This document shows, one piece after another, positions 1 to 11,484 of a stretch of DNA of 64,000 nucleotides. The first letter of the stretch is position 1; each line of letters opens with the position of its first letter. The stretch is from assembly GCA_021613535.1 (NCBI GenBank), contig CP075495.1:9858001-9922000 (forward strand). Direction: 5' to 3'. The translations under genes and the position numbers were made by a program. The notes under the pieces are model-generated. The model ran no database searches and was not told where the DNA came from. It saw only the letters and a program-made list of their open reading frames with translations. This stretch comes from Adineta vaga. Its lineage: Eukaryota; Rotifera.

Positions 1-480
1 TAAATAATTCAATGTCATTCGTATTTCATCTCGTGTTAGAAAATTATCTTGATCTTTATCAACTCGACGAAATGCATTATGTAATTCATGAAATTCTTCA
101 ATTGTTAATATTTTCATATTACATTTGAGACATGATTGATGGACTAGTTGTAATGGAAATGATGATTGAACATTTGAAGAATTTGAATTCGGTGTTGAAA
201 CAATACTATTATCAATATTCTTCTCAAATGATGGTCGATGATCAGATCCATTTTCCGATATATCATTACAAGTCATCAAACGAAAAAGCATCTCAGTCAT
301 TTGTTCAGTGAGTAGTACAAGATATCGTTCAGGAACAAGTTCTCCAACTGAATATATACCATTCAATGAACTATTATTATCAACTATTGGTACATTGAAT
401 TTTGTCTTTTTTTCTTCTTCTTCTTCTTCTGTTGCTGTTTGAGAATTAAATTTTTGTTGAAACAAAGATGAACAACCCAT
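1..480 (-). CDS. EF-hand protein, N-terminal part (runs off the window)
   Basis: The reading frame is open from an ATG at 480 to the window edge (160 codons seen). It starts MGCSS, a pattern that suits N-myristoylation at Gly2 and palmitoylation at Cys3, so membrane attachment is inferred. A run of six Glu follows near residue 23. Near the edge sits a full EF-hand calcium-binding loop, DKDQDNFLTRDE, with acidic residues at loop positions 1, 3, 5 and 12, preceded by a helix (FHELHNAFRRV). The gene continues leftward outside the window, so the number of EF-hands and the identity are unknown. It could be a calcium sensor or an EF-hand domain of a larger enzyme. Confidence 0.7.
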   Translation of the reverse strand, partial: MGCSSLFQQKFNSQTATEEEEEEKKTKFNVPIVDNNSSLNGIYSVGELVPERYLVLLTEQMTEMLFRLMTCNDISENGSDHRPSFEKNIDNSIVSTPNSNSSNVQSSFPLQLVHQSCLKCNMKILTIEEFHELHNAFRRVDKDQDNFLTRDEIRMTLNYL

Positions 481-592
481 TTATCGACAGTTTACAAGAA
501 ATCTATTTATAGCGCCTTTTCATTTATATTCTAATTTGAATTAAAAAGGATGTTAATGACTCAAATTATCCATGATGGAAAATGAATGACTA

Positions 593-1789
593 CTAAAGAG
601 GACATTTTCTGTTTTCTTGTTTCAAATCAAAGACTAATTCATTTCGATATTTATCAAATCGAATAGAATGAATAGTATTGTTTTTATGATTGAACGATGA
701 GATAAGTTGTTCAATACAGTACGTTTCAAAACAATTTCGTTGTACCCAAGGATAATATGAATACAGTTCATGTGGTCGTGCTTGACCACTTGTAAATGAC
801 ATCGTCCGTTCATATTTATGTGAATAATTCTTTGCATAGTATAGTTTGTTCATTGTAGTCCATTGTTGCATTTCGAAAATAACTAATGGTTCTCGCGGAG
901 CCTATGAATCACGTATACAGAAATAAAATTCTATCGAAAATATGTTACATACTGGTAACCAAATTCGACCAAAAGGACGCCATACAAGTGGAAAGACATC
1001 ATGTTTTGCCATTGAACAATTCGTAATCAAATCTTCATCATAATCTGTTCGCCATATATGAGTTGAATTTTCATAAAAATAAAACACATCAATATAAGGA
1101 TACGACCATTTTTCAATGCCTGCTTGAGGTGACCATGAAAAATAGATTTTATCATAATTTCCTAATGAATCAGTAACATTCATGATAGTAATAATATTTC
1201 GAAGTTCTTTTTGCAAAAACTTGTACATTCGATGTCGATTATAAATTGAAATACGTAAATCAACATCATCATCCCATGGTAAAAAATCATGATGAGTATA
1301 ACTACCTGAATTGAGCTAGAAGATGAAATATAATTGAATCTAGTTTTTACCTAGTAATGTTCCAGCTACCATTAGATATTCAATTTGATGTCGTCGAAAG
1401 AATTGATCAAGAATACTGAGTAATTCTGTGTATACGTAATGATCACATGGAGTTAATCGACGTGGTAGATTAGGAGATGATTGCCAAGTAGAATAACGAT
1501 AAGGAATTTCATTCGATTGTTGTCTAGTAGAATTTAAAAATATCGGTAATGTTAAACGAATGTTTTGTTGAGAAACTAAATTTAATTGTTCATTCATTTT
1601 TTCATTTTCAATTCGTTGGTGAACTTTAAAACAGAAATAATTCGTTTCATATGTATTGCTGAATGATGGTTCTATATGATCATATTGTCTTCTATTGATA
1701 TCACTACTTGTTGATGGAAATAAATAGAATAACACAGCAAAACTGAAACAAAACAATGCAAATAGAATCGAATCGATGCGTCGTAGCAT
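593..1789 (-). CDS. LicD/fukutin-family phosphosugar transferase, type II membrane protein
   Basis: Three exons (1351-1789, 953-1305, 593-901) join in phase to 366 residues. Residues about 8-25 form one hydrophobic segment near a short basic N-terminus, typical of a Golgi type II anchor. After a stem comes the LicD/fukutin core: YLMVAGTLLG, then HHDFLPWDDDVDLR, whose DDD cluster is the metal-binding nucleotidyltransferase signature, then YPYIDVFYFYE and IWLPAPREP. The first splice junction lies inside GTLLG|GS and restores the usual GSYTHHDFLPWDDD order. Family members (bacterial LicD, animal FKTN and FKRP) transfer phosphocholine or ribitol-phosphate groups to glycans. The acceptor here cannot be told from sequence. 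Family call strong, orthology to FKTN or FKRP not claimed. Confidence 0.85.
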
Positions 1790-2321
1790 TCTATTTCATA
1801 CAAAATATGTTGCTGAAAAAGTTGTATTTCATATTACAAAGTTATATGATAAATTATATACCGTCTTTTCTACACGTGGTTCTTATGTGATTGTTACGGA
1901 TGAATGCAAACGGCATGTACAAATGACCTTTCATGAAAAATAGAAACGAACAGTACGTATAATGATCTCAAAAAATATTGATATATGATAGTCTATATTT
2001 GATAGAGAATGATGAGACCAGTCATTTTTTCTATTACTCTTCTATTCAGTACATGTTATAGTAGTACAACTTTGATGATTCACATACATTCTTACATTAA
2101 TGAATGAAATTCGATGCTCATTTGTTTTTTCATTTACTTAATGTCATTGAATTGTTTTGAAAATAGATCGAGGTTTTATTCCATAATAAATGTTCATTAT
2201 TAATTTATTTTCCTTAAAGAAAGTAAATACTGCATATAAAAGAGAAAATAATCATTTTTTGAAAAATAATTCTTTACTTTATATTCATTCAAAATAAAAA
2301 CAAAACAAATAAGAGATGTTT
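1790..2321. other. Intergenic, no gene seen
   Basis: AT-rich spacer between the start of the LicD-type gene and the 3' end of the TMEM106-like gene, both on the minus strand. It should hold the promoter of the LicD-type gene. No long frame, repeat or RNA gene is visible. Confidence 0.5.
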
Positions 2322-3062
2322 TTAGAGAGTTCCAATTGTTGTTTTCTTTAGAATATCTTCATGTGGTTTCCAGTCTCCTCGATTACATAAAACATATTGA
2401 TATGAAATATTATTTGTCGTTTGAATTCGACCAAGAAGAAAATCTGCATAGGTAAGTGTAGTTTGTATTTTGAATAGAAGCATCTGTCGAAATATTCCTT
2501 CACAAGCACGATAAGCCATTGTATTTGGAGAAAAATCTAATTGAACAGTTAGATTGGATTGAAGAGTTCCTAATGGACGTAAATACATTTGATGATTGTA
2601 GATTTTCTGTGCAATTGGACCAATTGGTACAAGTTGATGTTCAACGGATGCTGTTATATTAATTAATCGTATGGGTACCCAATTATCTGAATGAATATTG
2701 GCTTGATGAAAAAATTTCAATTGATAATAACTTGAATTTCGAAATGAATCATCTGTCGCATCGATAACAATTGGATTTTGTAATGATAAGTGTACAGAAC
2801 GTGGAAGAATAGTTGCAATAACAGCCAGAGCAATAAGTGTACAAAAGATAATTGTTAATATAATCCATAAAAATGTATGTCGTCGTTTAAGACGAACGTC
2901 ATCAACAGGAATTAGAGCAACTAGACCAGGTGATGTTGAAACTGAACCAGTACCTTGACATGTTGGACATCGGCGATTAGTTGTAGTAGAATTATCTATT
3001 ATAGCAGGATTTAGAAGTGGTTCGTCGTCATCATTTGACATTGATGTTGTTGCTTCCGTCAT
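2322..3062 (-). CDS. TMEM106-family lysosomal membrane protein
   Basis: A single exon of 246 residues from the ATG at 3062 (MTEATTSM). The frame stays open upstream to 3257, but that part is low-complexity Lys/Glu and not family-like, so the shorter start is preferred; its length suits TMEM106 proteins (about 250-275). The cytosolic N-terminus carries CPTCQGTG, the single CxxC knuckle of this family, then LVALIPVDDVRLKRRHT directly before one transmembrane helix (about WIILTIIFCTLIALAVIATI). The luminal part has several N-glycosylation sequons (NSS, NIT, NLT, NIS) and matches the family's beta-sandwich region. Vertebrate TMEM106B acts in lysosome size and transport; that role is inferred by family only. 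Confidence 0.85.
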   Translation of the reverse strand: MTEATTSMSNDDDEPLLNPAIIDNSTTTNRRCPTCQGTGSVSTSPGLVALIPVDDVRLKRRHTFLWIILTIIFCTLIALAVIATILPRSVHLSLQNPIVIDATDDSFRNSSYYQLKFFHQANIHSDNWVPIRLINITASVEHQLVPIGPIAQKIYNHQMYLRPLGTLQSNLTVQLDFSPNTMAYRACEGIFRQMLLFKIQTTLTYADFLLGRIQTTNNISYQYVLCNRGDWKPHEDILKKTTIGTL

Positions 3063-3257
3063 GTGTCTTGCGTAGTATTCTTCTGTATGCGTCTTTTTTT
3101 CCGTCGATTTTTTTTCCTTTCCTTCCAGATTTCTTTGGCCTGTTTGTATTTTCAGTTTCTTCTTTTTTTTTTCTTTCCCTACAACGCAATCCAACAACGA
3201 CAAATAATGTTTTCTTTTCTCTCTCTTTCTCTCTTTTGCTACATTCATCATCATCAT

Positions 3258-4004
3258 CTGTGTAAGCTCACTCTCGCTCTCTTTTCTTATTGGTTTGAAA
3301 AAGTTCTTTTCTCATGCACTTTTCAACGACGATCTTGTTTTACTCAACATAGCTCATATGATGATGCGATAACATGCAACTGCACTCTCTGATGAAAAAA
3401 TGTAACACGCTGTTATTATTTTGTTACTTAACGATATTCTTTTATCTTCTTTTGTAAACAATTGTAGATTTACAAAATTGTATAAATTCATTTTCAAATG
3501 AAACAAAATACATATTAAAGGAAATTAATATTCTTGATGTTTTTTTTGTCTTTTAATTTCATAGATGTCACTTTAGTGCAATACTTTAAGAAAATACCAT
3601 TCTCAAGAGAAAAAACGCATTTCTATCAATCATTAATAAAAATGAATCTAACCTTAGCACTCATATTATTTTTAATGTACTTTTCAAGAATGATAAAATC
3701 TAGTTCATTATCATAGAACAATTCTCAACCTTATAATTGCTCTGATAGAAATACTTTCAAATATATGAAATAGTATCATAATTTTCTTTCTAATAGTTAA
3801 AATACCGAAACAAATTATATCGTATGTAGTTATTTTTTCATGTGAAAGTATTATTATAATAATATATTTGAATGAAAACATAATTTGGAAATGATTTTGA
3901 ATTTTTACAATAGTCTTAATTTTATTTACACAAAATTCGATTAAAATATTGTATCAATTCATTTTTTCTTTGTACATTTGAAAAAAGAAAAGAAGATTTC
4001 ATTA
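3258..4004. other. Intergenic with pyrimidine-rich tracts
   Basis: No gene is supported. From about 3093 to 3300 there are long T/C-rich runs that create spurious open frames on the plus strand. The rest is AT-rich spacer upstream of the TMEM106-like gene and downstream of the coiled-coil gene ending at 4005. Confidence 0.45.
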
Positions 4005-4920
4005 TTATGTATTCATTTCTCGTTGTTTAAGTAAACAAGCTCGTATTAAACATAAATGTTCAGCTGTAAGACTCTTGCTTTGTCGAATCATTGTATTAAG
4101 TGGAATAAATGATGGTAGACTTGGCATTGAATCAATAACTAAACGAATAAGTTCGAAATACTTTTTTCTTTTCAAATAAAAACTTACTCTTCCAACTATC
4201 TCCATTTCGACCATTGGCTGTTGATTCGAATATAACGAATATATCATGTGGTTTGAATGTTATTTGTAATTGTTTACCATCTAAATATTTAGTTTAAAAG
4301 AAAATGAAAGATCAAACTACATATGAAGCAAAAAAAAGAAACATACTACGTGAAAGATTAAAATCAGCTAATGATGAATATCGTTGTTTAATTAAATGAA
4401 AATTATCGATTAAATAAGCTTGATTATTGTTGATAAGCAATGGTGGTGGAATATTAGTTTCATTTTCAAGAGTTTTAAGTTGTTGTAATGATGAAAGATT
4501 TTCATTTTGTTTTTCATTATTCGTAATCAACGGCCATTTGACTTGAATTGTTTTTTCTTCTAATAGAAGAGAAGAACAAATGGATTTTATTAACAGAATT
4601 CTTGAAACAATTGGAAAGTATTTGATTTACTTACTGATTAAATTCGCGCTACGTACACGAAGATCTTCATCACGATATCGAGCTAAATTTGCTGAAAAAT
4701 AAACGATATCGACATTATTATATAAAGATTGTTCAGTTTATATAAACTAACCAGCAAATGTATCTTTCATCGTTGTGAGATATTTATGTTTAACCATATG
4801 ACTATGTGCACTAAGTGCATGTAATTGATTGAGTATTAATGAATGTTCCTCATCGATTTGAGCACGATAAGCTAATTCAGCATTTTCTAAGGATGCAAAA
4901 AGACGTTTTAATTCAGCCAT
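4005..4920 (-). CDS. Uncharacterised coiled-coil protein
   Basis: Five exons (4752-4920, 4635-4691, 4347-4559, 4188-4280, 4005-4138) with standard GT-AG ends join exactly to 221 residues. The start MAELKRLF is used; an in-frame ATG at 4977 would add 19 residues. Residues about 1-75 are predicted helical and heptad-like (LFASLENAELAYRAQIDEEH). The middle is polar. A short segment, FKPHDIFVIFESTANG, looks like a beta-hairpin. The C-terminus is SFIPLNTMIRQSKSL followed by a helix. I do not recognise the family. Small coiled-coil subunits of chromatin or kinetochore complexes came to mind, but no diagnostic motif supports either. Confidence 0.65.
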
Positions 4921-5148
4921 ATCACACTTTTTTCTATTCTTGTATTGTATGTGCGAGTGAAAACTCAACTGTTTCATCTATTGTCTTTGTCTTTGTTCCC
5001 TCAAAAAGAGTGAATTAACCAATAAGATTACGCGTGTCCGAAAGAAGACGCCAGTGGTCATCATCAATGCATTCTTATTTTAAATCAATGTTCTATTTTC
5101 GTTCTTCTTAGGCTTTTTTTATTTACGATAAGAAAAAAGAAAAGAGTT

Positions 5149-8031
5149 TTAAACTTGAATCTTATCATTAGTGACAGTACATTCCAAAGCTCCTCGTTGT
5201 CTCAAACGATTCCAAATGCAGACTATTTCATGAAGAGCAACATATTGTTCCTAAAATATAACCAAGAAATGTTCAAATAATTAGATTTGAATAAATGTGA
5301 TCTTACTAGAGACATTAAAGCATTCACACGTTGTTGACAAACATTAGTAACAAAGTTTTCAATAGCAACTCGATCATCGATTAATAAACGATCCAATATA
5401 TTTTGTACTATACAATAGAATGCGGCTTTCGTACCACCATTCCTAGGATATAGAGAAATAAATTTAAAAAAATAACTGTAGTTAGAATCGACAGCAAAAT
5501 CAATCATCACGATCTATCTCATATCGCTAATTCACTGTTTGTTCTATTTGCACAAATTGAATTAGAACAATATAGAGAAGTATTGTATAGAAATAAACAT
5601 TTGTCGAATTAAAATAATCAAAACCTGTGCTATTGATTTCTTAAATATTAAACTAACCGATCATGTACAACAAGTCCAAGTCGAGTAGGATCAAATTTCC
5701 TTTGATGATAGATGGATCGATCCACAAAACGAACAAATTGCTCTAAATTCTCCGGTACATATGTCTCATTATCCGTCCATTTACCAGTATATTCAAAAAC
5801 AAATATCTCCGATTCTCGTACAGTACTCTTGAAAGAAAAACAAATTCATTTGATCAAATCTTTTTAATTGACATACATGATTCACTTGTAGTTTATGTGA
5901 TCGATGACAACATCCAAATTTATTTTTCGATTTAGTAATAGGTAAAACATTCATTGAAATTTCATTTGTAGCAACAAATGCTGTTTCAGTATAATTTGAT
6001 GGTTCCATCTACAATGAAATATCTCATCTATTGTATTTTAAATCGTTTTATCTGTACAAAGATACCTGTTCGACTGCAATTATCATCGTTCTATATTCTT
6101 GTAAAAGCATTGAGAAGAATGGTTGTAAAGTAGATTTCAGTGGTTCCTGAGTTAAAATTGTACCTTTTGGTCCAATTACATTCTGTAATATCAGAAAAAA
6201 GGGTGTGTATCTATTCTATGAAACATCACCAATCTTACTGTAAGAGTTGATGCGTTAATATACATTGATTCACTAGGTGAATGAAGTATAACACGATTTT
6301 GATCATCTATAAAGAAGAAAATATCGAAAGATTTATTATTAAACAACAAAATCAAAAGCATACAAGGAACAAATCTTTGATCTCGATTATAATCTGAATA
6401 TTTTTTAGCCATAATTGTTGTAAAATATGTATCTAATTCAATACAATTATTTCGATTCTATCATACACAAAATATAGTGATCAGAAAAGACATTATCTAT
6501 CATAAGACAACTTACTTCATAGTCAGAATAAATAATACTATTTCTGGAATGTGCTGTTGGTAATGAACTTTGCCAATATTCAACAAAGTCATATACCGAT
6601 CGTCCATCACATGGATGTTTCGCAACTTCAGCCAAACATCGATATATAAATTCGTACTGTTCCTAAAACAAAACATTGTCAACATTATGAAAAACTCGAA
6701 CTACGAAATATGTACCACGGTTTGAACAAGATGTGCTCGATACAGACGCATTGTATCTACTAGTTGCTTTACATTTAACATTAAACGTTGTTCAAAAGTA
6801 CTGATTAAATAGTACAATGCAATAAAAACACCCGTTCGACCAATTCCTGCGCTAGAAACACAAATCTTATATTAATTATAATCAAAACGCGTGAATTCGA
6901 ATGAATCAAACCTGCAATGAACAAGTATTTGACTATTTTGATTACTTAACTCCCGTAATCTCATAACTAAACCAATCATTGATTGACAATCAGGTGGAAT
7001 ACCTTTATCAATAAAATGTGGATAATGAAATTGTTCACATTCATGAGCTATATTTGTTAACTGAAAAGATGATTAATTCATTTGTTAGTTAAGAATTTCA
7101 ATGCACTCTACTTTTGATTTAATACGTAATTTTCGACCGATATAACGATAAGCAGGAACAATTGCTGTTGTTCGAATTCGAAAATTTTTTGTCTCAATAA
7201 CTGAATTTGGTTTTTCAGAAAAATATGCTGCATGTTCTTCCTAGATTTTCGACGAACAAAAACTAATCATAAATAGAAAATAGACGAACTAACTGCATAA
7301 GTACGTATAATAGGATCATATGTATATGAAAGCATCACAATCACTGAAATTTCTTGCTCAACAATCATTCGAATAAAATCATCCAATGTATGATCAATGG
7401 GTCCTTAAAAACAAATGGAAAATTAAATTTTTCTTCAATGAGTAATCAATGACCTTGAGCTGCATAAAACATTCGAGAATTAGTTGCTTCACAGATATGT
7501 TCCTAAATTTAAAATTTGAATAAAAATATTTTTTAAGAAATATTTATATTTATTTCATACGGGAGGAATACAACGGATAATTGATGCATTAATATAATCC
7601 GAAGAATTAGTTGATTCTGTTTTTAAACGTACTCGACAATAGTCTTCATCATCTAAAACAAAACGAAAATTCATTCATAGAATTAATCATTGAAATCAAT
7701 CTGATTTATATCTAACATGGATGAATAGATGCATAACGGTTCTTTGGTTTATTAATTGGATTCGTTGCAATTGTTACACGATTGGTATCCATTTTTCGAA
7801 GACACTTGTGTGTAAAAAGCAAAAGAGCAGATTTTCTGATCAATCAATCATTTCAATACTCAAACATACATTGAATTCTTCTTCAAGAAGAAGACCATCA
7901 TCTGCTGTCAATGTTCGCCATTTTTTAACTGCATCATTAACTGAAAAATTATATGGATCTTGATATACGTCCATAGCAAATGCTTTATTTCGATAAAAAC
8001 AAAAGAATAAGAAAAGAAAGACACATGACAC
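5149..8031 (-). CDS. Receptor-type-like tandem protein tyrosine phosphatase, D1 active-like, D2 pseudophosphatase
   Basis: Sixteen exons join in phase to 626 residues: 7870-8031, 7717-7804, 7561-7652, 7454-7502, 7294-7403, 7112-7240, 6912-7060, 6716-6851, 6516-6662, 6364-6457, 6239-6306, 6066-6182, 5877-6008, 5658-5827, 5307-5442, 5149-5250. D1 has the phosphotyrosine loop NKPKNRY, SSDYINAS, the catalytic loop VHCSAGIGRTG (split by an intron inside HCS) and the Q-loop QTVEQYEF. Its WPD loop reads FIDKGIP, so only the Asp is kept. D2 has YDQNRVIL and MYINAS, but its catalytic loop is VHDRNGGTK: the Cys is Asp and the Arg is Lys, so it should be inactive. Tandem D1-D2 is the layout of receptor PTPs, yet only a short hydrophobic stretch (VFLFLFFCFY) precedes D1 and no ectodomain was found. 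Confidence 0.88.
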
Positions 8032-8887
8032 TTGTAAATCTTAATCGAACAACATTGATAAGCATATTTACACTGACAATATATATAGCAGAAATAATAT
8101 CATATTTTGCGTTCTGTTTTCTTTAGTTTTAATCAGTAAAATAAAATGAAATCCGTTATTCCTCGCAATAGATGACATTCGATATGTGTAAAGTGAATCA
8201 AGATAGTTTGTTTTTCTATAAATATATACGATGGATATAGATCATCTTTTGATCGCATTATAATATGTAAATAATAAGAAACAAGTTCATTCAAAAACAT
8301 TTTTCAATTCTTCTTGAACTTTCTCTTCATAACTAAGAAGAATTTCTTAACCTTCTCATGCAAACTTCCTATTTTTGCAACACAACAAACGTAATAATAA
8401 ATTCTCTTGTATCTTTAAATGTTTACCATTAGGATCTATTTATATATAGAGAATAATTGATCAAAACTATCCATTGCCGAGTGTAATCAAACCACACGGT
8501 TTTTTGTATCGTTCTTGTCACGAAATGTATTTTCTTTGATCAAATCAAATTTTCACAATTCTTTTACAATCGAAGAAACAAGTGGCAATTAACACATTTG
8601 TAGATAAAAATAAACTTGAACATCGATAGTATTTTCTTTGCTTCTTTTTTCTTAGATATTTCTTGTTACAAAATAAATAATCATCAATGTTTTCTTTGAG
8701 TCACCTATCGAAAATCACTTATTTTGTTTTATACAGACGAAATCAAATAGAAAAACTCCGAACATAAGAAAGAAAAAGAAACGTTATTTTCTTGTTTAAC
8801 TATCTGTAGGTAATATGTAGGAATATATTTTATTCCTGGACTTTTTTTCTCGCGTTCTATTCATTTACAAGCAAATTATATCTTGCA
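8032..8887. other. Divergent intergenic region
   Basis: Lies between the phosphatase (minus strand) and receptor-like gene A (plus strand), so it should carry two divergent promoters. A TATA-like stretch at about 8079-8087 lies roughly 50 bases upstream of the phosphatase start. I searched the minus strand for a missing receptor ectodomain or signal-peptide exon and saw none. Confidence 0.45.
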
Positions 8888-10598
8888 ATGTATTCGTTGA
8901 CTATCAGTTTGGTTCTACCATTGATATTCTGTCAAATCTATTCATGTCAAATCTCATCTATTCGTCTCGGTAATATTGAGATTAAAAGATTTAATTTTTA
9001 TTATGTTTTTTTTCTTGCATTTTTTTCTAGAACCGAAATTTGCAATATTGAATGCAACTACTAGTAGTACAATGAAATTTTTATGCTCAAAAAAACAAGA
9101 TGAGACACTTGAATTTGAAATTAGTCTATCACCGAATATATCTAAAGATGATGTCGAAATATCAGTGAAATATCTCGATCGTACGACGGTTGAAATAAAC
9201 ATGCAATCATTTGACTATATTGGTGCATTCCAACTTATTTGCACATTGAAAGAAAAGCAAAATTCCATTGCTCGTTCAGATATTCTTATTGGCAGTAGGA
9301 AATAATCAATTTTAATACTGAAATTTCATTTATTTATTTTAGAATCACCTGGTTCATTAATGCGTATTAAACGTTGTACTGTATACAATGATGAATATAT
9401 CGAATGTACAATAATGGCACCAGTCATGGTACAAGCTATGATGAATGGATTATCGAATGAAATAGACTTTCTTGAACTTCCTTTTTAGTTCGTAGATAAT
9501 TTTATTTTTATAATTTCTTAAAAGTTTTCTTTAGTTCACGACCAAGAATTTATCGAAGAAATCCAAAATTAGTTGCAATTGATTCTCTTAATCAAACATT
9601 GACATATCGATGGTATCCTGAATTTGTTGGTTATTTTCCATCAAAATTGAAAATGAATATTAGTGCAACAATACAACATTTCGGAACATCGACTTATCGT
9701 ATGGATATGACACCGAGTAAGATCTGTTTTTCTGTCGAAAATAATTCATATATTTTATTCTTTTGACAAAAACTAGTCTTTGAAATATCATCGAACTTCA
9801 ATGTAACAAATCTCACTTCTACAACATTTCAAATCGAATTCGATCATCGAAAATCATCATTCCTTACAACATGTCGTGGAAATATAACTAAGGAACAAAA
9901 TTTCGATTCAGATGTAATTGCTTGACGAATTCCGATTCTTTGAAATGAGTCATTTTTTTCTTCCGAGATAGGAAGTAGAAACCCGAATGCTTGGTGAATC
10001 GAATAATACAATTATTTATGCTAATGATTTATCTCCAAATACAGAATATCGATTATGTTTTCACTGTCGTCGTGAGAAACAATATGAGACAATAAGCAGT
10101 CACATCTGTCATCGATACAAAACGGCTGGATCATCGAGTAAATGTTATTTTGAAAAGTAATTCATTATTCATTGAAAATCATTCATTTAGGTTGGTTTTG
10201 GTTGGTTAATGCTAGTGTTATTATTGGTTGTTTAATATTAATTTGTATTGGTATATTGTGAGTATGAATTATTTCAATATGAATGTCTAATTTTGTTTTT
10301 CCTCAAAGATTATGGAAAAAATTGAACTGGAGTCAGGTGAAGAGAAAATTCGGACGATTATCTTTCGAAGTAAGATGTTTATTCCGAAAAATAAATCATA
10401 AAACTTTATAAAAACATATAAATCTGTAGAAAAAACCTGAGCATATCATTATTACGAACGCGAATCCTTCACCTTTGATATTACCTATGGTAATTTTCTT
10501 GCAAAAGAAAAAACAAATCATTTTTTTTTCTTATTATATATATTTTGTTCTAGATAACTGAAAATGAAGAAGAAATGATGATGAATTATTTGAAATAA
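8888..10598 (+). CDS. Type I receptor-like protein A (Ig/FN3-like ectodomain), frameshifted in exon 3
   Basis: Ten exons: 8888-8969, 9031-9294, 9343-9491, 9535-9716, 9777-9913, 9972-10137, 10191-10257, 10309-10369, 10430-10489, 10554-10598. A signal peptide (MYSLTISLVLPLIF...) leads to an Ig-like module with paired Cys, then two FN3-like modules with a close Cys pair (RCTVYNDEYIECT), the FN3-type phrase LSPNTEYRLC, one transmembrane helix (about 10206-10257) and a short acidic tail. The summed exons are one base too long. In exon 3 the frame meets TAG at 9486-9488, just after a T5 run; one T fewer restores both the frame and the phase-2 donor used by its paralogue downstream. It could be an assembly indel or a recent lesion. 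Layout recalls class I cytokine receptors but no WSxWS is seen; ligand unknown. Confidence 0.7.
9482..9488 (+). other. Probable one-base frameshift in a T5 run of receptor-like gene A
   Basis: The T5 run 9482-9486 is followed directly by an in-frame TAG. The paralogous exon at 12029-12173 ends ..TC|GTAAG in phase 2; here the exon ends ..TTC|GTAG and would reach the same phase if one T were absent. Confidence 0.65.
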
Positions 10599-11484
10599 TG
10601 TGAATGTCTTATAATCAAGAAATCAAAATGATTCATATGTATTTTAATATCGTTTCTTTTTTTCATGGATTGAAATGGAATAAAAGACTTTCTTTCTCTT
10701 TCCCGAGGATGTAAGAGAAAAGAAAAGATCGTTGATTTCAATTACATTAGTTTACATTCAAAATAAAAGAAAGAAAAACTACAAAGACGAGAAAGAAACT
10801 TCTTTTTCCTCTCTAACAAGAGAAATACACTGAAGACAAGTCCTTTTTTTTGCTTGTGAATTTAATTACTCAAATTGATTTCTTCTGACAAAAAGTATTT
10901 CATCTACATATTGTTCTGAGCAATCGATGCAATACAAATGAAACAAATTTCATGAGAAGAAACATATTCTTGAGTAAATATTACCTCTAGAAAAAACTAT
11001 CCTATTCACTTTTTTTTAATTTCGTCGTTCTCAACTGAAATCGATGCACAGGTATTCCTACGTAAACATCATCGGTTTACAGGTTCTTTTTTCATCGTTT
11101 AAATAAAAGAAAAAAAAGTGTCGAATATTTTCTTTCCGTTCTTCTTCCTCAGTGTTTGGCAAATACTTGACCCTGAAGACAAAAGTACAGTGACGTATAG
11201 TTACTTTTTTCGCGGATAAACACAAACGATAATCGCTGAAAATACAATAGTTAATTTTAATGAAATTCCAATTAATTGTTAATATTCGACTGTCTAATCA
11301 CATTAGTTTCACTGTTGATTCTGTAAATAGAATAAAACTACATTAAATTCCTTTGACTCATTTAACTAGATGGTTTTCTTCTAGTTCATTTTTTTTTCTT
11401 CTATTAAACTCGTCGAAAAAGAAAATTGATGAAAACGAAAGAAATTGTATGTTTTCATTTTAAGTTCGTATTTCATAAAGAATA
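10599..11484. other. Spacer between the two receptor-like paralogues
   Basis: No coding exon is supported. It holds the 3' region of gene A and the promoter of gene B. AT-rich with several A- and T-rich tracts. Confidence 0.45.

Noticed and set aside
3017-3392. Plus-strand frames opposite the TMEM106-like N-terminus
   Set aside because: Phe/Ser-rich shadows of T/C-rich sequence, opposite a well-supported gene.
4005-4920. Resemblance of the five-exon coiled-coil protein to CENP-O-like or Sds3/BRMS1-like proteins
   Set aside because: Only short loose similarities (SFIPLNT, FKPHDIFVIF); no diagnostic domain can be confirmed without a profile search.
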